DNA of 64,000 nucleotides from Gaeumannomyces sp. JS-464 (Eukaryota; Ascomycota; Sordariomycetes; Magnaporthales; Magnaporthaceae). Both the position numbers and the translations under genes were made by a program. A model generated the notes under the pieces. The model ran no database searches and was not told the DNA's origin. It saw nothing but the letters and a program-made list of their open reading frames with translations. Below are positions 56,587-64,000 of this stretch, in pieces (the first letter of the stretch is position 1; the number at the start of each line of letters is the position of its first letter). The stretch lies in the NCBI GenBank assembly GCA_002197995.1, contig NGZR01000001.1, positions 12,791,501-12,855,500 on the forward strand, written 5' to 3'.

Positions 56587-56821
56587 TGTTGGTAAAAGTG
56601 GTACTTTTATAAGCACGGAAATCTTTTAAATGGAAAAAATAAAAATTTATAAATTTAAAACTGGTGTTTATAGTAATGCATGTTTGTATAGGAATTTAGT
56701 TATAAAAAAGGGATTATAAAATCCCTTTTTATATGCTCGTAAAAGCGCACGGGCTTTAAGCCCGTTGTTTTACGAGGTGTGAAGTTTATCCCGGTGCACG
56801 CGCTAATTACGTGGATTAACA
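56587..56821 (-). repeat. Right direct terminal repeat (5' LTR on minus strand)
   Basis: It is 235 bp, starts TGTTGGTAAAAG and ends GGATTAACA. It shares both palindromes with the left copy. Confidence 0.8.
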
Positions 56822-57713
56822 AGCTTTGTATTTTTAAGGAAATAATTTAACCATTCGAACGTAATAAAATCGTTAATCCAGCCGTTTTCATTTGTGGTAA
56901 ATTTCGTGCTTAATTCGAAAAAGTTGTAAATATGTTTCCCGGTAATATTAATACCAAAAAGGATTATAAACGAAGGGATTATTAAGCCCAAAGCCGCGCA
57001 AATTTCGATTATCGTTACGAGCGCCCGGTAATTTGGATCGCTTTAAAACCACGTTTCGATTTTCGTATAGCACTAAACGAAGCTTTTTTTAAACACGCCG
57101 ATTTTAAATCCGACTTTATTAAAATTTTAAAAGTTTTCCGGCTTAATTTTATGCTTTTCGACGCATTGCGCGTAAACGTCGAACCACTTTTTAAATATTA
57201 GCCTATTTTGGGCGGCGCGTTTTTTTACAGCCCGTGGCCGGCCTTTTACGCGTTTTAAAAATGCTTATAATTGCAAAACCACTTTTACGACCATTTTTTA
57301 CTAGCTTCGTTTAAAAGCGGCTTAGGTCGGCGGCAAAAAATCGAGTTAACGGCGTGGGTTACTGCGAAAGCGGTAATCGCGTTTTTTAAAAAAAAGTAAA
57401 TCAAATTAGCATTAAAATATAGCCATATTTAAATCAAATGCCTTTTTTAACCGGTAAATTATTTCCAATTAGCTTAAACAAGCAACGCGAGGTTTTCGGT
57501 ATCGTCGATCAGCTTATTATGCCCGCCGTTAACCTGGCGCGAGCCTACACCGCCGAGGCGCTTTTAAAGGCGGCGGGGGTGCAATCCGTAATGCCTTACC
57601 GCCTGCGCCGCGTTTTTAAACCGGCCGCAATTAACGTTTTCCATGGCGGCCAAAACCCAGGCCTCGTCGACTTGCGCTTTTTCGAGCTTCTTTTGGTTCC
57701 GGATTCTGGCCAT
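56822..57713 (-). pseudogene. Pogo/Fot1 transposase, N-terminal half
   Basis: The minus-strand frame starts MARIRNQKKLEKAQVDEAWV and shows a Psq-type helix-turn-helix segment (GRFKNAAQAVRHYGLHP). After a TAA it continues RLGGVGSRQVNGGHNKLIDD with further TAA stops where CAA is expected. Further on it reads GINITGKHIYNFFELSTKFT then NENGWINDFITFEWLNYFLK, matching the SENGWTTDELGLEWLKHF region at the start of the DDE core. The frame stops abruptly where the nested repeat begins. Confidence 0.8.
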
Positions 57714-57857
57714 TTGGGCGGGATTTGGGCGTAGAAAACAAGGGGGCAAAGCAGCAGAAAGCCTCGTGCGGAGGGGTTAAACGAAGACCCGCTAAACGCG
57801 ATCGCGATCACTTTACGCGTAAAAAAGGCAAGTCATATCTACGCGTTATTTAGATCC

Positions 57858-58040
57858 GGCCCGTGCGGCATGCAGTTAAGCGTGCGATTTATTTATTCGG
57901 CGGTACATCGATTCCCTGCTAATTTGGGTGGGGAAAAATGTCGCTAAAAAACGACGAATTGCAGGAAAAACGACGAATTGCACGTCCGCGCTTTATCCCC
58001 AAAGGGCCGATCAAGCGCGGGTGTTTTAAACCCGCGCGAG
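57858..58040 (-). repeat. Right terminal inverted repeat of the pogo-type element
   Basis: Read on the minus strand it begins CTCGCGCGGGTTTAAAACA and carries the same doubled CAATTCGTCGTTTTT motif and the CGCACGCTTAACTGCAT block as the left end, with scattered differences. Confidence 0.88.
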
Positions 58041-58396
58041 TAGTCACTAGGTATTGATCTGCTGTTGGGGTGTCCACTGGGTCCCAGTCCAGCGCAGTGG
58101 GTGCCGCTAAACAGCCGCCTGCAGGGCCCCGGTTGCCGGGTGCTGAGGTCAATCAATCGAATTGGATCCCCAGCGTTGTGCGTCACTGCATGTAACAGCA
58201 CGCCCGAATCTGTCCCACAGCCATCGACATCCATGCTCCCCGTACCTCAAACCTGCCACTTTGGACCCCTCGACAGCCTCCCACGAACATCAGCAACCCT
58301 TCCCGCCGCCTTCCAATGCCGCTGCTGTGCGAGACCAGCCAATAGCCACGACACGCAACCCAGTCCGATCCATGGCATTGCTGAGCAGGCCTCGAG
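58041..58396. promoter_or_regulatory. Right flank of transposon, upstream region of TBC gene
   Basis: These 356 bp of normal GC content start at the right TA target site. They form the whole space available for the TBC gene promoter and leader, so the insertion sits close to that promoter. Confidence 0.5.
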
Positions 58397-61300
58397 ATGG
58401 ACGGCGTCTCTCCCATAGCGCCGCTTGAGCGCTCCGTCTCCGAGCTCTCGGCCACCTCGTCGAGGAGCTACCGTTCCACTGTCCGCGGCACCCGCCGGAA
58501 GCTCCTGTCCACCCAGTCCTCCAGCTCTGCCTCTTCCATCAACGACAAGTCCCTGACCTCCTTCCCCTCCTTTTCGCCCGGTTCGCCCAAGGACGAGGGG
58601 GACGAGTCCCCGGTCATGGTCGACGGCATCGACGCAGTCGCTTCCATTCTGATCACGCAGCCGCCCTCGGCCAAGCCACGGACCCCGACTTCGACAGCCC
58701 AAACGCCCGCTTCGGCCACCTCGGCCTCCGCAGCCGCATCCATAGTCGAGAGCCTGACGGCCGCGTCACCTGGCCTACTGCAAACCCGACGGTCCTCCTC
58801 CGGTCCAAACGGCGCCCGCAGCGCCCTCTTCGACGATGCCACCAGCACCCCGACCCGCAGGCTCCCGGGCGCCCTCCACCTGGCTGACGACGAGCACATC
58901 AACCGGCTCGTGGCCAAGCACGGCGCCGTGGGCCTGGTGCGCCAGATCGCCGAGGACCTGGCGCAGCGCGACGCCCAGATCTCCGCCCTGCGGACCCGCG
59001 CGGGCGAGCGCGAGCGCGCCTTGCGCCGCATCATCCTCGAGTGCGGTCTCTCCAACCTTGACCTGGAGACGAGGCTGCGCGCCGTCGAGAACGAGGCCAG
59101 AACTATGGGCGCCGCACGCCGTGGCGGCCTGGACCGTGGCGTCTCGGATCTCGTCAGCGACGCTATGGCCGATAGCGTCTCCGGGGAAGCGCCTCCCTCG
59201 CCCTTCTACGGCCATGCAACACCGTTCGACGGCCAGGCGACCATTCGCGCGGTTAGCGGCTCAATGCCGCCGCCTGGAACGGATTCGGATGGCAACAATA
59301 ACAATAGTAGAGGCACCATGAAGTTCATCAAAGATTACATATGGGGCGGGGGCGGGAGCGGGAGGAACAGTCGCTCCAGCAGCATAAACGGAGACACTGC
59401 CAAACAGGCACAGACAGTCGTCCGTGCCCCAGTCTCGAGCGACCGGCGGCCGATTCTCCAGGACGATCTCTTCACGCCCCCGGACACGCAGTCCGCAAGG
59501 AGCTCGAGCAGAGCCTCCAGCATCAATAACGGTGTCACAGGTAGAAAGACGTCAACACCGTTCTCTACGCTGGTTAGAATGGTTGCCGGCGGGGGCTCTC
59601 TGGCTCCCAAGGATGGGGACTTGAGGGGTAGAGCTGGCAGCTCCTCGGTGGCGGGAGGCTCGCTGAGGACGTCATCAGTCTCGAGCCAGAGGACGACAGG
59701 GTCGAACCGCGCCGTGTCCACGCAGGCGGGCGGGCCCAAGGCGCTCATGTCGATGCGTAGGGTCGTCACCGGCGTGCCGAACCTTCCCGCGTCGGGCGTC
59801 GGCCGCTCCAAGCCCGAGGAACGGTGGGACTCGATGGTGAGCAGTCCCATCACCGACTCCATGTCGCAGCAGGAGAGCTACGGACCGGTCGAGATGGACA
59901 AGATCCTCCCCCTCGAGGGACAGCCTCCGACTCTGTCTCAGTTCTATAACAACAACTACGGCGGGTCTGGCGATCTCACGGACCGGTTCGGCTTCATCTA
60001 CGACCAGCAGAGGAAGAAGCGCCAGAGGGCGACGCAGTTGGCTAGCCAGGTCCTAGCCGTGGCTGCTGGAGGCAAGGCGGACGGTCCCGTCAGACCCATT
60101 CTGCCACCCATCATCACGGACGACAGCGCAAGCCACAAGTGGGATGTTGTGAGCGAGGGAAGACCGGGTTCGCCGTCGTCGACGGAGGAGGTGCGGGAAG
60201 AGGGCAAGCCGAGCAGCAGGTGGTACGACTACCTCAAGGTTGTCACCTTCCAGGCCGGGACCGAGCGCACGACCGAGCTTCTGTCGGACACGCCGGCCAT
60301 GAGCGCGCCCGGGATCGAGATCACCGAAGGCCAGGAGCCGCCCAAGTCCCCCGCCATTGTCCAGTCCGAAGACGGCGGCTTTGTGCCGCATGCCAGCACG
60401 CCAACGTCGGCCGTCGACACGCTAGGCAGCGCCAGCGCCGGGCCCGAGAGCGAGCCTGCAGCGGCGACGTTCGTCAAGGACGACGTCGAGCCCGTCAAGC
60501 AGCTCCTCGACCAGCTAAACAGTCTGCACGACGTGCTGCAGCGGAAGCGCATGGACCGGTGGAATGAGTTCCAGCGCAAGGTGCGGGCAGATCGCAGGAA
60601 GCATGGCGGCGACTCGTCGGGTGCGGACAACCGGTTCCACAGCATGCCCGAGACCAGGCTGGCCGACGGCGAGCTGATCGGGATCGCGGACCTCGGCAAC
60701 AAGGGCAAGGTGGGACGGGCCAAGTGGAGCGAGTTCCGGACGCTGGTCCTGGGCGGCATCCCCGTCGTCCTGCGGGCCAAGATTTGGGCTGAGTGTTCGG
60801 GGCCATCGACCTCCGGGTGCCCGGCTACTACGACGACCTGGTTAAGCGGCCCGCGGCCGAGGACAACGCGGACGTGGTGACGCAGATCCGCGCCGACATC
60901 AACCGGACCCTCACCGACAACATCTTCTTCCGCAACGGCGTGGGCGTCGAGCGACTGCACGAGGTGCTGCTGGCGTACTCGCGGCGCAACGCCGACGTCG
61001 GCTACTGTCAGGGCATGAACCTGATCGCGGCGAACCTGCTGCTAGTGACGCCGTCGGCCGAAGACGCGTTCTGGTTGCTCGTCGCCGTGGTCGAGCGGAT
61101 TCTGCCGGTTGGCTACTACGACCACTCGCTCCTGGCCAGCCGGGCGGACCAGCAGGTGCTGCGGCAGTACGTGTCGGGGCTGCTCCCGCGGCTGTCGGCG
61201 CACTTTGAGTCTCTGGGCATCGATCTCGAGACCATGACGTTCCAGTGGTTCCTCTCCGTCTTCACCGACTGCCTCTCGGCCGAGGCACTGTTCAGGGTCT

Positions 61301-61785
61301 GGGACGTGGTGCTCTGCCTAGCCGACGGGTCGACGTTCCTGTTCCAGGTGGCGCTGGCGCTGCTCAAGCTCAACGAGCAGCAGCTGCTGACCCAGTGCCC
61401 GACGCCGGCGGCCATCTACACGTACATCAACCACCAGATGACGGACCACGCCATCAGCATCGACGGCCTCATCCAGGCCTCGGAGGGACTCAGGAGGCTG
61501 GTCCGGCGAGAAGACGTGTCGGCCCGCCGCGAGGCCGCCATTGAGGCGGAGCGGGGGCTCGCCCGCGCACGCGAGGAGGAGCGCGCGGCCAGGGCTGCGG
61601 CCGCCCTGACGGTCCGGAACTCGCGCAAGGCGGCAGCGGCGGCTGCCGTCGTGATCATGGACGAGGTGGTCAGCGCCACATCATCCAAGGCCCCCAGCAT
61701 CATCTCGAGGACCGCGTCCCCCGCCCCCTCGGCCGTCCCGTCGCCCGCGGTCGAGGTTGGCGGTGGCGTCGCTGGTAGCGTGTGA
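58397..61785 (+). CDS. TBC-domain RabGAP with long disordered N-terminus (one frameshift)
   Basis: This is a GTPase-activating protein for Rab-family GTPases. Reading across one missing G in the GGGG at 60799-60802 gives about 1,129 residues. Roughly 700 residues are Ser/Thr-rich and disordered, apart from a helical stretch (INRLVAKHGAVGLVRQIAED, RDAQISALRTRAGERERALR). The TBC domain begins KWSEFRTLVLGGIPVVLRAK. The shift falls between IWAECSG and IDLRVPGYYDDLV. The arginine finger is in QIRADINRTLTDNIFF and the glutamine finger in ADVGYCQGMNLIAANLLL. FQWFLSVFTDCLSAEALFRV and an Ala/Arg/Glu-rich coiled coil follow. The start is the ATG at 58397 (MDGVSPIAPLERSVSEL). I cannot assign a specific yeast Gyp orthologue. 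Confidence 0.88.
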
Positions 61786-63283
61786 GCGTTCAGTTCCGGC
61801 TGGGGTCTAAGCTGAACCGACCAACTACTTGGTACCTACCTACTTATCTCGACATTCATCACACAAAGCGAGCATAGCGTTACGGGAATGAATGGCTTTG
61901 TTTGATTTTTCCTTTTCTTTTCTTTTTTTTTGTTCCTTTCTTTTCTCCCGCAGTTGCTTTACCCCTTGGGTTGGTTTGGTTTTTCCCCTCCCCCTGCTAT
62001 CTCAAACACGAAGTCTCGGGGCTTAGAAATCCCGTTGCCGAGTTGGATGGTTACCCACCTACACAAGTTGGAGTATGGCCGGAGCGCAGCCGGGGAGATA
62101 GATGTCTTCATCTTAACCTGTGACTTTGAAGAGGAGAGGGCAGTGGCCGCCCTGTGGCTCTCGTCGACCAGCCGAGCCAACATATCGTCATATCTTGGCT
62201 TCTTTCATTTGTCCATGTTTTTGTATGGTGCCTGCCTGGTGTTTTTTCTACTGTTTTCTCTCCCTGTGCCATTTCATAGATTGGGAAGCTCATGATACCC
62301 CATCCCTTCTTCGATGCCCCGTAGCTTTCCTCGGGCATCAAAGCAATAAATCCAAATTCGTCCTCGACCAGACATCGGCCCAGTGCTCAGGGATGCCAAG
62401 CAATGGTGAGTGAGGCTCATGGCTGTTGCGTTGCCCACCTAAGCCACTGTGGGATGGCAGGCGAGGAAGAGAATCGAGTGTGGGTGTACCTCAAAAAGGG
62501 AGAGTTTCCATGTCTGCAGCTGGCATTGCTCGGCCGGTGGCGTGGCTGCTCGGATGGGATGATACCGATCCGGTAAGTAAGATGCAGCTGGTGATTGCCT
62601 CAGACGGGAGGCACTCAGATCCATAACCGCTTATCAGCGCCCTACCATCCCATTCAAGGGCTACCTAAGGTGGCTAGTGAACTTTTGCTTTCCCTGTTTA
62701 GTCACTATCAGGCGTAGAATATTTATAAGAACTTTGTCCAAGCAGAGGAATGAAACTGATCATGGTCGATTACTTTTGCAGCCAGCATAATAGGATCCAT
62801 TAAAAGGGCAACTTTACGGCCTAATATGCTTTCAACAAGTGCTCGATTCGGTATTTACAAATGTCGTGCTCGCTGCTGATAATAGAAAATGACAAAAAGC
62901 AGCGACCGCGACCTGTCTGGTTCTTCTGCGCCTCCAAAAACACTTACATGACGTGCCAAAGACGGTGACAAGTGCGTGCCTTTATAACGGATGGGTCCTC
63001 TGCCAAACTGGCAATAACAATCCCGCCCCGCACCCTGGAGCCCTCCCCGAATCCCTCCGGTAGGGGATAGAATGCCCTTCTCGGCCCCTGGCCGCTTGGG
63101 TCAGATTATGGCATGGCCCTATCCGTCGCCCTCTCTCCGGAAGGAAGCCGGTGCTGGGGTGGTGGTCCTGTTTACTCCTTCTCTTCACCTTGCCTCCGCG
63201 GACTGCATCTTTCTTTGCTTCCCATGCTCCTTCATATCTGGCAGGTAGGTAGATATCTGATATGCATTTTTCGCCTCTAAACC
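61786..63283. other. Convergent intergenic region, TBC gene / SEC6
   Basis: This is 1.5 kb between converging genes. A T-rich tract lies just past the TBC stop (61903-61935). Frames up to 121 codons are unrecognised. Confidence 0.5.
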
Positions 63284-64000
63284 TCACTTGATCTTGCTCA
63301 TGATGGTCTCGGGCCCCCTCTCGACAAAGATCTGGGCGGCGCGGGCCTTGACGGCGTTGAGGGTGGCGCGCTCAAAGTCGTCGCGCGACCGCAATACGGC
63401 CTCGACCCAGGTGATCTGCAGGTCCCAGTAGGCCGTCTTGAACTGCTCAAAGACGTCGGGGACCTGCTCCTTGGGGCTGCTGAGCAGGCTGTCGAACAGC
63501 TGCATGACCTTCCAGCGCTCCTTGAGCTGCATGCCCAGGTCCGAGTCGAGCGAGTCGAAGAAGGCGAAGACGGTGCCGACGTCGTCAAAGATCTTGTCCT
63601 GGTACTGGTCGGTGCGGCGGAACTTGACGCCCTTGTTGCGTACGCTGCCCAGGTAGCGCGCCAGCAGCTCGTCGGCGAAGAGCTCGATGAATATGTCGAC
63701 GAGCGAGTGGTGCAGCACCTGGCGGTAGTCGCCCACGTACTCCTCGAGCGTCACCACCATCTGCCGCATCGCCGTCGACGTGTACCACTTGGGCGTGAAG
63801 ATGTCGGGCAGCACGGGCGTGAAGTCGACGGCGAAGACGAGCTGGACAAACTTTGTGATGCACCACGTACTGAAGTCGACGTAGCCGTCGCGCAGCGCCT
63901 CCATCTCGGCGTCGGCGCGCTCCATGTAGGGCTGCGACACCATGGGCTCGAACTTTTGCCGAAAGCTGCTCAGGTACCCGAACCGGCCCTCGTCCTCGTT
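63284..64000 (-). CDS. sec6: Exocyst subunit Sec6, C-terminal part (partial)
   Basis: This is a subunit of the exocyst, which tethers secretory vesicles at sites of polarised growth. The frame enters from the right edge (NEDEGRFGYLSSFRQKFEPM) and runs without interruption to the stop at 63284. It includes YMERADAEMEALRDGYVDFS, TWCITKFVQLVFAVDFTPVL, LHHSLVDIFIELFADELLAR and VRNKGVKFRRTDQYQDKIFD. The all-helical pattern and the ending IFVERGPETIMSKIK fit the C-terminal helical bundles of Sec6. About 238 residues are inside the window. Confidence 0.88.
   Translation of the reverse strand, partial: NEDEGRFGYLSSFRQKFEPMVSQPYMERADAEMEALRDGYVDFSTWCITKFVQLVFAVDFTPVLPDIFTPKWYTSTAMRQMVVTLEEYVGDYRQVLHHSLVDIFIELFADELLARYLGSVRNKGVKFRRTDQYQDKIFDDVGTVFAFFDSLDSDLGMQLKERWKVMQLFDSLLSSPKEQVPDVFEQFKTAYWDLQITWVEAVLRSRDDFERATLNAVKARAAQIFVERGPETIMSKIK

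Larger units (their letters stand above)
54842..56821 (-). mobile_element. Nested 1.98-kb element with 235-bp direct terminal repeats (LTR-type, non-autonomous)
   Basis: Two direct repeats in the same orientation flank 1.5 kb of AT-rich DNA and split the transposase frame. The right copy has TG...CA ends; the left copy starts TA, explained by G-to-A change. On the minus strand a gag-like frame lies near the right (5') repeat and a purine run (AAAAGAAAAAG) sits a few bases before the left (3') repeat, consistent with minus-strand orientation. No reverse transcriptase or integrase motif is seen. Confidence 0.7.
53094..58040 (-). mobile_element. Fot1/pogo-type DNA transposon, RIP-degraded, with nested insertion
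   Basis: This is a 4,947-bp block bounded by terminal inverted repeats of about 180 bp and by TA on both sides (53092-53093 and 58041-58042), as expected for Tc1-mariner insertion. The minus strand encodes remains of a pogo/Fot1-type DDE transposase. Without the nested 1.98 kb element the transposon would be about 2.97 kb, larger than typical Fot1 copies. The interior is very AT-rich and TAA-rich; the TIRs are far less decayed. Neighbouring genes are not affected. Confidence 0.85.

Noticed and set aside
1..64000. CRISPR arrays, bacterial-type operons, rRNA genes
   Set aside because: Intron-bearing fungal genes fill the window; no regularly spaced repeats and no 5S-like sequence were seen.

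Overview
The window is nuclear DNA of a filamentous ascomycete (Pezizomycotina, most likely Sordariomycetes). The evidence is GC-rich genes with short introns (about 60-300 bp) that often carry CTAAC-like branch points, a full fungal housekeeping gene set, and an AT-rich transposon block with RIP-like decay (CAA/CAG turned to stops, very low GC). I cannot name the species from the sequence alone.

Layout: the 3' part of CTF8 (+) faces DPH1 (-). DPH1 diverges from RPS6/eS6 (+). A GYP5-type RabGAP (-) and the 12.8 kb HECT ubiquitin ligase TOM1 (-) follow, then RPS8/eS8 (-), TSC13 (+), a BLOC-1 subunit 1-like gene (-), a FAD monooxygenase (+), SOG2 (-), a damaged RecQ-like helicase (+), the mitochondrial Holliday-junction resolvase CCE1/YDC2 (-), glutathione reductase GLR1 (+), a seven-exon rhodopsin-like (SAT4-type) membrane protein (+) and a FAR1/WRKY-GCM1-type zinc protein (-). 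A 4.95 kb transposon block (53.1-58.0 kb) comes next, then a second RabGAP of the TBC family (+), and the C-terminal part of exocyst SEC6 (-) runs off the right edge.

Most of the window is conserved core biology: translation (eS6, eS8, diphthamide on eEF2), vesicle traffic (GYP5, the second TBC protein, SEC6, BLOC-1-like), polarity signalling (SOG2), sphingolipid/VLCFA synthesis (TSC13), protein turnover (TOM1) and redox or mitochondrial maintenance (GLR1, CCE1). The accessory part runs from about 40 to 58 kb: a pseudogene scrap with RIP-like stops, the RecQ-like gene, the membrane protein, the FAR1-type protein and the transposon nest.

The most interesting structure is the nest. A Fot1/pogo-type (Tc1-mariner) element has TIRs of about 180 bp and a TA target duplication. 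Its transposase is cut in two by a 1.98 kb element with 235-bp direct terminal repeats (TG...CA), gag-like remnants and no visible pol. A candidate 5-bp target duplication at the inner junctions can be recovered only by allowing RIP-type transitions. A second window-wide observation is that at least seven conserved genes carry apparent single-base frameshifts, mostly in G/C runs. This looks like consensus error in the assembly rather than gene death, so several proteins below must be read across a frameshift. I found no convincing novel defence or biosynthetic system.
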